A DNA stretch of 13,377 bases, taken from NCBI GenBank assembly GCA_030642845.1, contig DAOWMZ010000014.1, positions 1 to 13,377 of the forward strand, written 5' to 3'. The position numbers and the translations under genes were made by a program. This document shows, one piece after another, positions 1 through 6,814 of the stretch. How positions within the stretch are numbered: the first letter of the stretch is position 1; every line of letters starts with the position of its first letter. Origin of the DNA: Candidatus Zixiibacteriota bacterium. Its GTDB lineage: Bacteria > Zixibacteria > MSB-5A5 > GN15 > FEB-12. Under the pieces are notes generated by a model that was not told the DNA's origin, ran no database searches, and worked only from the letters and a program-made list of their open reading frames with translations.

Positions 1-304
1 CAGGTTGAACAATATCAATATTTTTTGCTCTCTGCTGAAGACAATACTCCAGGGCGATATGGCCATCAGTTAAATTTTTCATTTCAGGGTATTCCAATAA
101 AATAGTTTTTGATGGAAGTTTTTTTGGGATTGACCCAAGAGAATCAAAATCACCTAAAAGAATATCAGGAAATGTCTTTGTTTTTTGAAAAAATTTATAT
201 CCCCGGTCAACCGCAATTCTGATTTTCCCGGAACAGAGTTTTTTATAAAATGAGAGATCTTTCTTTTTATAATTTCCATTGAGAAATAAAATATAATCTT
301 TCAC
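1..304 (-). CDS. thiN: Thiamine pyrophosphokinase, N-terminal part (cut by left edge)
   Basis: About 101 residues of the N-terminal half are visible; the frame stays open to the window edge. The family transfers pyrophosphate from ATP to thiamine, making thiamine diphosphate in the cytoplasm. Seen: a V-D-R-G-Y segment (residues 32-36) where the family has A-D-G-G-A, the signature PDILLGDFDS (46-55) with two metal-binding aspartates, and K-N-L-T-D (76-80) matching the family K-D-x-T-D. The start is a GTG preceded by a GGGGA Shine-Dalgarno-like run inside the end of the upstream gene. It begins 4 bases after that gene's stop, so co-translation is likely. The placement is biochemically sensible, because the transketolase two genes upstream needs this cofactor. 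The C-terminal thiamine-binding domain lies off-window, so completeness cannot be judged. Confidence 0.82.
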   Translation of the reverse strand, partial: MKDYILFLNGNYKKKDLSFYKKLCSGKIRIAVDRGYKFFQKTKTFPDILLGDFDSLGSIPKKLPSKTILLEYPEMKNLTDGHIALEYCLQQRAKNIDIVQP

Positions 305-308
305 CGGA

Positions 309-1271
309 TCAGATCCCCAGGGCAAAACTGGCAGCACCGAGCAAAGTCGTCTGGCTTTCCACTACCACTTGAACCGGAATATTCATAAGAGTTTGTTCGA
401 CCTCTCCCCTATGAGCAAACCGTTCCATAAAAAATCCTTTGTCCAGTGCGGTTGTCAATTCGGTTGAGATATTTCCGGCCAGATAGATTCCTCCGGAGGT
501 CATCCCACGTAAGGCAAGGTTTGCTGCTTCTGATGCCATACAGTCAATAAAGATATCGAGAGCCTCTACCGCTATTTCATCTTTTTCTGATAGTGCCATT
601 TCCATTATACTGCCACAGGCATACACTGATTCGGTGTACCATTCCGCCTGAGGAACGCCAAAATGCTCGGTCAAGAATTCGTAAATTGCAATCAAACCGC
701 TTCTGCTTAATATATGTCCGATTTCAACAAATCGATGTTCAGCATAGAGGTAGTTCCAAAGTTCTGATTCAATCTCACTTGCCGGTGAAAAACCGGAATG
801 ACCGGCTTCAGTTATATAAGAACGAAACTTTCCCTTTTCATTGACAATTAATGTCTCGCCAAATTGATCATCAATAACGATTAGCCCTTTTATACCTTTT
901 GGATCAGGCTTCCCTTTATTGATTGTAAAAAACAACTCCGGCTTTAGTCCTAACAACCCTTTGGCAGTGGCATGATACTCATTAACTAATTGCACATTTG
1001 ACAATAACAAATTATTTGAAATTTTTTCACAGTCTATAGGCCAGGGAAGCAGAATTCCTCTGGCGACATTATCATGTACTTGACTACGAACGGCAAAACA
1101 GGCTGTCTTTGGAATTTCTTCCTGATTTCTAAGATAACGACTGAGAAGAGTTTCAAGATTTATTTTAGGATCATTATTAATTTGTTCTTCATTATGAAAC
1201 CGGAGTTCACCATTGTGGTTGGTAACTCTTACTAAATGGGTAAAATCAGTTGTAATGTGTCCGGCAATCAT
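309..1271 (-). CDS. Glucokinase-family (Glk-type) protein with degenerate ATP site, probable pseudokinase
   Basis: This is 320 residues, the length of E. coli Glk (321), and collinear with it from memory of that sequence. Recognisable landmarks are LPWPID (75-80, cf. TNHTWAF), VNEYHATA (96-103, cf. INDFTAVS), EAGHSGFSP (155-163, cf. EGGHVDFAP), LSRSGLIAIY (188-197) and GGIYLAG (260-266, the adenosine motif). The phosphate-1 loop D-x-G-G-T-N is replaced by H-I-T-T-D-F (5-10). The phosphate-2 loop G-A-G-T-G-L-G is replaced by D-D-Q-F-G-E-T (134-140). The catalytic Asp of I-N-D-F is Glu98, and the Glu corresponding to E187 aligns with Gly185. N97, E155 and H158 remain. The reading frame is intact, so this is not a decayed gene. 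I infer that the fold is kept but ordinary ATP-dependent glucose phosphorylation is unlikely; a regulatory or binding role is possible but unproven. It sits between transketolase and thiN. The ribosome-binding site is weak. Confidence 0.72.
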   Translation of the reverse strand: MIAGHITTDFTHLVRVTNHNGELRFHNEEQINNDPKINLETLLSRYLRNQEEIPKTACFAVRSQVHDNVARGILLPWPIDCEKISNNLLLSNVQLVNEYHATAKGLLGLKPELFFTINKGKPDPKGIKGLIVIDDQFGETLIVNEKGKFRSYITEAGHSGFSPASEIESELWNYLYAEHRFVEIGHILSRSGLIAIYEFLTEHFGVPQAEWYTESVYACGSIMEMALSEKDEIAVEALDIFIDCMASEAANLALRGMTSGGIYLAGNISTELTTALDKGFFMERFAHRGEVEQTLMNIPVQVVVESQTTLLGAASFALGI

Positions 1272-1347
1272 AATTTACCAATGTTATAATTCGTCTGGTT
1301 CTTATACAAAACTAATCGGTAACCTGACTAATAATTCAACATTACAT

Positions 1348-3285
1348 CTACAACAAAATCTTCGAAATTTTCTCCACTACCGCATCAGCATCAATACCAA
1401 GCATTTTAAACAAGTCTGCCGGTTTGCCAGAAGAAGCATACCCGGTGACACCCATTTTGGTCATGGTAGTTTTTGCACCTGATTCATAAAGATCAACTGA
1501 CAAAGCCGTCCCAAGACCGGTTTTTACATTGTGATCTTCCAGTACTACGAGATGTTTATATGAGGCTAACATCTCGATATCATCAGCATGAAAATCAGAC
1601 CAGTCCGAAACGCAAATCAACGAGACCGTACAGCCGTCATCATTTAACCTGTTCCAGGCATCCATAGCCACCGGAGCCATATTGCCGGCAGTAATTAGAG
1701 CCAGTTTTTCACCGGTACGGAGTTTATCCATCCTGCCGTAAACATAATTATAATCATTACCATAAAATGGCTTGCCGTCATTGTTAGTAATGACAGGTAC
1801 TCCTGAACGACCCATGATAAGGGCAAAATTCCCAGGATTGCTTAGAATGTAACGGGAGATACGATCAGTATGATTGGCATCAGCCGGGGTAATAAGTTTC
1901 CAGCCATAGGTTGAGTTCAAAAGGCCAAAATAATCTATACACTGATGAGTCTTGCCATCCTCACCAACCTGTACTCCTGAGTGGGTGCAAATCAGTTTTA
2001 TATTAGAATGGTTAATATCATTCATTCGAGCTTGATTGTAGGTTTCATCAATTCCAAATACGGCAAAATCAGCCCAAATCGAAAGTGCGGTTTCACCCCC
2101 TAAAGCTCCGGCACAAGTGGCAACATGATGTTCAGAAATTCCACACTGGAAAAAATTGTCAGGATATTTTTCTGCAAATCCGGTCGTCTTGACCGACCCG
2201 GCCAGATCGCAGTCAAAAACTCCCATAACAAAATCATCATTAACCATATTAGCATCAGCCACAGAAAGTAAAGCCTTCCCCCAGGCATTGCGATTGGCAA
2301 CCTTTTTTTCGACATCATAAGTCAACGGAGTACCCGGATTTATTGTCGGGAATGGTGCTCTTTCAACTTTAGGTAAAACCGGAGGATCACCCGCTTTTCT
2401 CTCTTTTATCACTTCAATATCACTGCTGGAAACATCAAGTTGGGAGAGAGCTTCGCCCAGCAAATCCATCTTAACCGGCGCACCATGAAAGGCTTCCTTA
2501 TTCTCCATAAAGGAAACACCTTTACCCATTGTTGTCTTGGCGAGAATCATTACCGGTTCACCATTGGAGGCATTGGATGCTCGGTAAAGGGCTTCATAAA
2601 TATTGTTAAAATCATGGCCATCAATTTCCACTACCTGCCAACCATCGGAAGTCCAGTCCCGGGTGATGTCCTGCGGCATAACATCGCGAATCATCCCGGA
2701 GATTTGAAGACGGTTATAATCAACAATAGCAATTAAATTCGTTAAGCTAAACTTTGCGGCCATCCGGCGGGCTTCAGAAATCTGCCCTTTTTGCTGTTCA
2801 CCATCACCCATAACAACATAGGTTTTAAAATTTAATCCGGATAATTTCGAATAAATAGCTTTGCCAACGCCAACGGATAAACCCTGTCCAAGATTACCGG
2901 TATCCCATTCCACTCCGGGAACAGTCTGTTCAACATGACCTTCAAAAGGTGAGCCAGCTTTTCGAAATCCATAAAGACAATCACTTATATCAAAAAAACC
3001 GCAGGCTGCCAAAGCTGAATATACTCCGGGAGATGTGTGGCCATGGGAGATAATGATACGATCCCGATCGTTTCGCATAGGATTTTTCGAATCAATATTA
3101 GCCATATTGTAAAGTGTCAGATATAAATCTATTGATGACATGGAACCACCCGGATGTCCGGAAGCGGCAATTGATGTCATTTTCAGAATATTTCCACGAG
3201 CCACTCGGGCCATCTCTTTAAGTTTATCATGCCATTCTTTTGAAAGGGCACTTTCTTTGAAGCCTCGCCAGGAATCGAATATCAT
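1348..3285 (-). CDS. tkt: Transketolase, full-length single chain
   Basis: This cytoplasmic, thiamine-diphosphate-dependent enzyme moves two-carbon ketol units between sugar phosphates in the non-oxidative pentose-phosphate pathway. The N-terminal diphosphate-binding domain has SGHPGGSMSS (42-51, substrate His44), SHGHTSPG (80-87), GNLGQG (130-135) and the thiamine motif GDGE (160-163) followed by N191. The middle Pyr domain has CGISEHH (381-387) with the cofactor-activating Glu385, and GEDGKTHQ (441-448). A transketolase C-terminal domain follows from about residue 520. At 645 residues it is a normal fused transketolase, with wording closer to the split N/C types of archaea and clostridia than to E. 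coli TktA (SHGHTSPG instead of SNGHGSML). The ATG at 3285 is preceded by GAGAGG with a 9-base spacer. It follows rpe by 65 bases with no terminator, so the two are probably one operon. Confidence 0.93.
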   Translation of the reverse strand: MIFDSWRGFKESALSKEWHDKLKEMARVARGNILKMTSIAASGHPGGSMSSIDLYLTLYNMANIDSKNPMRNDRDRIIISHGHTSPGVYSALAACGFFDISDCLYGFRKAGSPFEGHVEQTVPGVEWDTGNLGQGLSVGVGKAIYSKLSGLNFKTYVVMGDGEQQKGQISEARRMAAKFSLTNLIAIVDYNRLQISGMIRDVMPQDITRDWTSDGWQVVEIDGHDFNNIYEALYRASNASNGEPVMILAKTTMGKGVSFMENKEAFHGAPVKMDLLGEALSQLDVSSSDIEVIKERKAGDPPVLPKVERAPFPTINPGTPLTYDVEKKVANRNAWGKALLSVADANMVNDDFVMGVFDCDLAGSVKTTGFAEKYPDNFFQCGISEHHVATCAGALGGETALSIWADFAVFGIDETYNQARMNDINHSNIKLICTHSGVQVGEDGKTHQCIDYFGLLNSTYGWKLITPADANHTDRISRYILSNPGNFALIMGRSGVPVITNNDGKPFYGNDYNYVYGRMDKLRTGEKLALITAGNMAPVAMDAWNRLNDDGCTVSLICVSDWSDFHADDIEMLASYKHLVVLEDHNVKTGLGTALSVDLYESGAKTTMTKMGVTGYASSGKPADLFKMLGIDADAVVEKISKILL

Positions 3286-3350
3286 CCGGGGATTCCTCTC
3301 TACTTTAGCACTCGGTTTATTAATTTTAAAACTCCTTCAGTTTTTCTCTG

Positions 3351-3998
3351 CTACAAAGTCTTAATTTTTTCTGTCAGAGCGGTTTGATTATCACTACCAA
3401 AAAATGCAGTTCCCATTACAAGAATATCAGCACCAGCAGAAACAACTTTAGCTGCGTTATTAACGTCAACACCACCATCAACCTGAATTGTAGTGTTCAG
3501 GTTATTTTCAATTATATATTCTTTCACTCTTTTAATTTTCGGTAATACTGATTCGATAAATTTCTGTCCGCCAAACCCGGGGAAAACAGACATCATCAAA
3601 AACAGATCAAAATCTTTTAAGAATGGCAAAATCTTTTCAACATCAGCATCAGGATTAACTGACAATCCAGTCTGGCACCCTTTTGATTTTAACTCCCTTG
3701 CCAATGGTATTGGCTCAGGGCGAGCTTCATAATGAAAAGTAATACTATCGGCTCCGGCTTTGATAAAATCATCAAAATATTTTTCCGGTTCAGAAAGCAT
3801 AAGATGAACATCCAAAAACAGGTCAGTAATTTTATTGATAGTTTTGACTATAGTCGGTCCAAACGAGATATTGGGCACAAAATGCCCGTCCATAATATCC
3901 AGATGAAGCATCTCTACCCCAACCTTATCAGCCATCAGGATATCCTTTTCCAAATATGCGAAGTTCGCACCCAGTACTGACGGAACTAATTTAGCCAC
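3351..3998 (-). CDS. rpe: Ribulose-phosphate 3-epimerase
   Basis: This TIM-barrel enzyme interconverts ribulose 5-phosphate and xylulose 5-phosphate, supplying a substrate for the transketolase encoded next. Signatures in order are PSVLGANF (6-13), HLDIMDGHFVPN (32-43) with metal ligand H32 and catalytic D34, DVHLM (63-67) with H65, MSVFPGFGGQKF (136-147) and VDGGV (173-177) with catalytic D174. The length of 215 is typical (about 215-225). Usual family wording at 138-139 is V-N or V-E before P-G-F-G-G; here it is V-F, a minor oddity. The start is GTG; the best Shine-Dalgarno (GAGGGG) lies about 18 bases upstream, too far to be strong. It is the first gene of the run reading leftward and is preceded by a good promoter and palindrome. 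Confidence 0.95.
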   Translation of the reverse strand: MAKLVPSVLGANFAYLEKDILMADKVGVEMLHLDIMDGHFVPNISFGPTIVKTINKITDLFLDVHLMLSEPEKYFDDFIKAGADSITFHYEARPEPIPLARELKSKGCQTGLSVNPDADVEKILPFLKDFDLFLMMSVFPGFGGQKFIESVLPKIKRVKEYIIENNLNTTIQVDGGVDVNNAAKVVSAGADILVMGTAFFGSDNQTALTEKIKTL

Positions 3999-4031
3999 GC
4001 AAGAATTTATTAACTTTCCCCTCTAATGGCA

Positions 4032-4045
4032 ACCCATTAATGGGT
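4032..4045. promoter_or_regulatory. Perfect 14-bp palindrome at the rpe transcription start (operator candidate)
   Basis: ACCCATTAATGGGT is a perfect dyad. It begins directly next to the -10 hexamer of the promoter reading into rpe and covers the expected transcription start (about 4039). The sequence to its left (TAATGG at 4024-4029) can also pair with CCATTA inside the palindrome (4034-4039), giving an alternative hairpin in the RNA. The position suggests a repressor operator or a 5'-end hairpin; which one cannot be told from sequence. Confidence 0.5.
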
Positions 4046-4074
4046 ATTATATGTGTTTTCACTGAATATTTGAA
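4046..4074 (-). promoter_or_regulatory. Sigma-70-like promoter for rpe-tkt-glk-like-thiN
   Basis: On the minus strand TTCAAA (4074-4069, 4/6 to the -35 consensus) is followed after 17 bases by a perfect TATAAT (4051-4046). The predicted start is near 4039, giving a leader of about 40 bases before the GTG of rpe. It lies in the only sizeable gap between queG and rpe. Confidence 0.6.
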
Positions 4075-4083
4075 TTACTAATT

Positions 4084-5040
4084 TTATTTGTGTGAATAAT
4101 TTTGCAGAACAATCTTCGCATTCCGTTGTAATCCTGATAATTTTGTACGGGTTAAAGGCGTTCCAGCAGTAAATTCAAGAAACTCTTCATTTGTTTTTAG
4201 TTTCAAAACTGCCTCAGCATCAATAAACTCACCCACTCCCTTATCAGGCAGAAGTTCTTTATGCCGAGTTAAAACTGCTCGACCATTATGGGGACAAACA
4301 TCCTGACATATATCACAACCAAAGAGCATATTGCTCATTTTTTTAGAGAGGTCATCATTAATTTCAGATTGATGTTCAATTGTCAGATAAGAGATGCATT
4401 TATTGGAATCGATAGTTCTTTCTGGTAATATTGCACCTGTCGGACAGGCATCTATACAGAGTCGGCATTCAGCGCATCGTCCATGATCACCATGATATGG
4501 CTCATCCGGTTCCAGTTCCACAGTCGTCAATATTTCCGAAAGGAAAAACCATGAGCCAAATGTTCTGTTTATCAACATGCTGTTTTTACCAATAAATCCT
4601 AACCCTGCTTTGGCGGCATAAGCTTTTTCCAACATAGGACCATAATCGACATACCAGTAGAATTCATGCGAAGTATTGCTTCCCATATTATCTTTTAGTT
4701 TTGTTATCAAATGTTTGGTTTTTCGAGCAATAACTTTGTGATAATCTTTTCCGCGCGCATATCTTGAGACTAATCCCATACCTTCGGGAATATCTTTGGA
4801 ATTTGGCTGGTAATAATTAATCCCTAACATAATAATTGATTTGACATTATTGAGAACTTTTGATGGATCAGTTCTTTTTTCAAAATTATTTTCTATCCAT
4901 TTCATCTTTCCCTGATTCCCCCTCTCCAACCACAGGCGAAGTCTGTTTTTATCACCAACAAGTATCTCTGGTGTCGTGATAGCCCCCATATCAAAACCAC
5001 AAACAAAAGCGAGTTTTTTGACAAGTTCAGAGTTAAGCAT
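4084..5040 (-). CDS. queG: Epoxyqueuosine reductase
   Basis: This cobalamin- and iron-sulfur-dependent enzyme reduces epoxyqueuosine to queuosine in the wobble base of tRNA (Asp, Asn, His, Tyr). From the ATG at 5040 the protein has 318 residues. VDYGPMLEKAYA (131-142) and AGLGFIGKN (145-153) are the family's catalytic-domain signatures. The ferredoxin-like part has C189, C192, C195, C199 and then C242, C245, C249, enough with C215 for two [4Fe-4S] clusters. The frame is open upstream to an ATG at 5082, but those 14 extra residues are encoded by a dispersed hairpin repeat. The protein from MLNSELVKKLAF onward starts as QueG proteins do. The Shine-Dalgarno is poor (AGGCAC, inside the repeat end). 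It has its own candidate promoter upstream and is separated from the nfn operon by a terminator. Confidence 0.92.
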   Translation of the reverse strand: MLNSELVKKLAFVCGFDMGAITTPEILVGDKNRLRLWLERGNQGKMKWIENNFEKRTDPSKVLNNVKSIIMLGINYYQPNSKDIPEGMGLVSRYARGKDYHKVIARKTKHLITKLKDNMGSNTSHEFYWYVDYGPMLEKAYAAKAGLGFIGKNSMLINRTFGSWFFLSEILTTVELEPDEPYHGDHGRCAECRLCIDACPTGAILPERTIDSNKCISYLTIEHQSEINDDLSKKMSNMLFGCDICQDVCPHNGRAVLTRHKELLPDKGVGEFIDAEAVLKLKTNEEFLEFTAGTPLTRTKLSGLQRNAKIVLQNYSHK

Positions 5041-5043
5041 TGC

Positions 5044-5128
5044 TTTTGTGCCTGGCAGACACCCTCGTCTGCTGGCAGGCATCGCCTGTTCTATTTAAGG
5101 GGCATACGGGGACGTGTGCCGCCCACAA
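5044..5128. repeat. Three-hairpin dispersed repeat, copy 1 (85 bp)
   Basis: The unit starts TTTTGTG and ends CCCACAA, so its ends are short inverted repeats (TTGTG/CACAA). Hairpin 1 pairs 5055-5060 with 5067-5072 (GCAGAC/GTCTGC). Hairpin 2 pairs 5076-5080 with 5084-5088 (CAGGC/GCCTG). Hairpin 3 is an 8-bp stem, GGCATACG with CGTGTGCC, containing one G-U pair. Hairpins 1 and 3 are related to each other in inverted orientation, a REPIN-like plan. Copy 2 at 5234-5316 has the same orientation. This copy fills the leader of queG and stops three bases before its ATG. Confidence 0.85.
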
Positions 5129-5163
5129 TAATTTTATATAAAAATCAGAACTAAACATATTCT

Positions 5164-5172
5164 ATTATAACA
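5164..5172 (-). promoter_or_regulatory. Extended -10 promoter candidate for queG
   Basis: On the minus strand TGT-TATAAT (5172-5164) is a perfect extended -10 element. No good -35 is seen at 16-18 bases, which extended -10 promoters tolerate. The expected start near 5157 would give a leader of about 117 bases containing the whole of repeat copy 1. Confidence 0.42.
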
Positions 5173-5187
5173 GTTGAGTATAAAATA

Positions 5188-5220
5188 GAAATAAAAAAGG
5201 CGGATTGTTAGTCCGCCTAT
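5188..5220 (-). terminator. Rho-independent terminator of the nfnAB operon
   Basis: Read on the minus strand, AGGCGGA and TCCGCCT (5218-5212 and 5204-5198) form a 7-bp GC-rich stem with a 7-base loop, followed by TTTTTTATTT. It lies about 105 bases past the gltA-like stop codon, beyond repeat copy 2. Confidence 0.85.
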
Positions 5221-5233
5221 TTATATCAATAAA

Positions 5234-5316
5234 TTTTGTGCCTAGCAGACGCCCTCGTCTGCTGGCACACATTGTGTGTTCTATAAGGGGCACACGGGGG
5301 CGTGTGCCGCCCACAA
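5234..5316. repeat. Three-hairpin dispersed repeat, copy 2 (83 bp)
   Basis: This is the same unit and orientation as 5044-5128, with about nine substitutions and a 2-base gap. Hairpin 1 has an 8-bp stem (5244-5251 with 5256-5263, loop CCCT). Hairpin 2 is CACAC/GTGTG (5266-5270 with 5274-5278), and hairpin 3 is an 8-bp stem (5289-5296 with 5301-5308, loop GGGG). Relative to copy 1, two base pairs in hairpin 2 are changed on both sides, and the hairpin 3 G-U pair is a G-C pair here. It begins 8 bases past the gltA-like stop and lies before that operon's terminator. Confidence 0.85.
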
Positions 5317-5324
5317 CCAATTAC

Positions 5325-6791
5325 TCACTTCTTTACTTCTTCCATGAGATATTTGTGCATAGCACGAGCAGCCTTTTTACCAGCACCTGCAGCTAAAATC
5401 ACAGTAGCACCACCAGTAACAATATCACCACCGGCATATACCCCTTTACGGGAAGTAAGCAAAGAATTATCATCAGCTATAATGTTGCCCCATTTGTTGC
5501 AGTCTAATCCTGGAGTAGTTTGAGGAATTAACGGGTTTGATGAATTGCCAATTGCAACTACAACCAGATCAACATCCAGAGTAAAATTGGAACCTTCGAT
5601 TGGCACCGGACGACGACGACCGGAAGCATCCGGCTCACCAAGTTCCATCTTCAGACATTCCATCCCTTTAACCCAGCCTTTACCGTCATCAATAAATCTG
5701 ATTGGATTACAAAGCAAATGGAACTGGATTCCTTCTTCCTCAGCATGATGAACCTCTTCAATACGAGCCGGCATTTCTATGCGACTACGGCGATAAACTA
5801 TATAAGCATTATCTGCACCAAGACGTAATCCGGTACGAACCGCATCCATAGCAGTATTACCACCTCCAAGAACAGCAATATTTTTACCCCGAATAATCGG
5901 AGTGTCATAATCATCGGGATCAAAAGCACGCATCAAGTTGGAACGGGTCAGATATTCATTAGCCGAATATATTGCGATCAGGTTTTCACCCGGGATACCC
6001 ATAAAATTCGGCAGACCAGCACCGGTTCCAATAAATACCGCATCGTAACCCATTTCAAAAAGTTCATCGATAGTATCCATCTTGCCTATAACCGTAGAGT
6101 TCTGGAATTCAACCCCCATATCAGCCAGGAAATCACATTCAGCTTGCACGATAGATTTCGGGAGACGGAATTCCGGGATACCATAAACAAGAACACCACC
6201 CGGTTTATGCAGGGCTTCAAAAATAGTTACCGAATGACCAAACTTTATCAGATCACCGGCAACGGTTAATCCAGCCGGACCGGAGCCAACAATAGCAACT
6301 TTTCTTCCAGTAGGAGGAGCGATCTCAGGCAATTCTACCAGATTGTTTTCCCGTTCATAGTCTGCGACAAACCTTTCCAGATGACCAATCGCCACCGGCT
6401 TACCTTTCTTGCCGGTAATACAAACAGCTTCGCACTGTTCTTCCTGGGGACAAACACGCCCGCATACAGCCGGTAAAGAGTTAGTCTCTTTAATTTTTCT
6501 GGCTGAAGCAGCATAATCCTTACTTATGATTAATCGGATAAATTCAGGAATATCAATCTCAACCGGACAACCTTTTATGCATGGTTCTTTGGGGCATTCC
6601 AGACAGCGAGCCGCTTCTTTAAGGGCTTGTTCTTCTGTAAATCCAAAGGGGACTTCATTAAAATTATGGGCTCTATCTTTAGGGTCTTGAGCTGACATGT
6701 CCTGGCGAGGAATTTTCATCCTGTCTTTAGGTTTAAGCTTATTGGGACCTTTTGGCTTTTTAGCTTTGGTTTTTTTCTCTTTATCAATCAT
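5325..6791 (-). CDS. nfnB: NfnB-like large subunit of NADH-dependent ferredoxin:NADP oxidoreductase (GltA/SudA family)
   Basis: A cytoplasmic FAD and iron-sulfur flavoprotein of the glutamate-synthase small-chain family, 488 residues. The N-terminal iron-sulfur part has C63, C66, C71, C75 (CLECPKEPCIKGC) and C110, C114, C120, C124. GSGPAGL (169-175) is the first dinucleotide fold, for FAD. GGGNTAMD (309-316) with VYRRSR (332-337) is the second, for NADP(H). VYAGGDIVTGGATVI (451-465) is the C-terminal FAD contact. The preceding gene, 23 bases away, encodes the matching small subunit. In that pairing the family is NfnAB, which couples NADH and reduced ferredoxin to NADP reduction by electron bifurcation. 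Alone it would be called glutamate synthase small chain or sulfide dehydrogenase alpha, and no large GltB is visible here. Residues 1-26 form a lysine-rich extension. GGAAGG lies 10 bases before the ATG. Confidence 0.8.
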   Translation of the reverse strand: MIDKEKKTKAKKPKGPNKLKPKDRMKIPRQDMSAQDPKDRAHNFNEVPFGFTEEQALKEAARCLECPKEPCIKGCPVEIDIPEFIRLIISKDYAASARKIKETNSLPAVCGRVCPQEEQCEAVCITGKKGKPVAIGHLERFVADYERENNLVELPEIAPPTGRKVAIVGSGPAGLTVAGDLIKFGHSVTIFEALHKPGGVLVYGIPEFRLPKSIVQAECDFLADMGVEFQNSTVIGKMDTIDELFEMGYDAVFIGTGAGLPNFMGIPGENLIAIYSANEYLTRSNLMRAFDPDDYDTPIIRGKNIAVLGGGNTAMDAVRTGLRLGADNAYIVYRRSRIEMPARIEEVHHAEEEGIQFHLLCNPIRFIDDGKGWVKGMECLKMELGEPDASGRRRPVPIEGSNFTLDVDLVVVAIGNSSNPLIPQTTPGLDCNKWGNIIADDNSLLTSRKGVYAGGDIVTGGATVILAAGAGKKAARAMHKYLMEEVKK

Positions 6792-6814
6792 CTTTGGTGT
6801 ACCTTCCTGCCTTA

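Noticed and set aside
1272..1347. Internal promoter or terminator between transketolase and the glucokinase-like gene
   Set aside because: TTGTAT and TATAAC boxes exist on the minus strand but with 15-base spacing, and no stable hairpin with a T-run is present, so neither call is safe.
2100..2736. Other-frame open frames inside transketolase and similar ones inside other genes
   Set aside because: They lie wholly within strongly conserved coding sequence on another frame or strand and have no family features.
5041..5082. 14-residue N-terminal extension of QueG from the ATG at 5082
   Set aside because: It is encoded by the dispersed hairpin repeat. QueG proteins start as at the ATG at 5040.
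5044..5316. CRISPR or tandem-repeat array
   Set aside because: There are only two copies with a single 105-bp interval that contains a terminator and promoter; no spacer series or cas genes.
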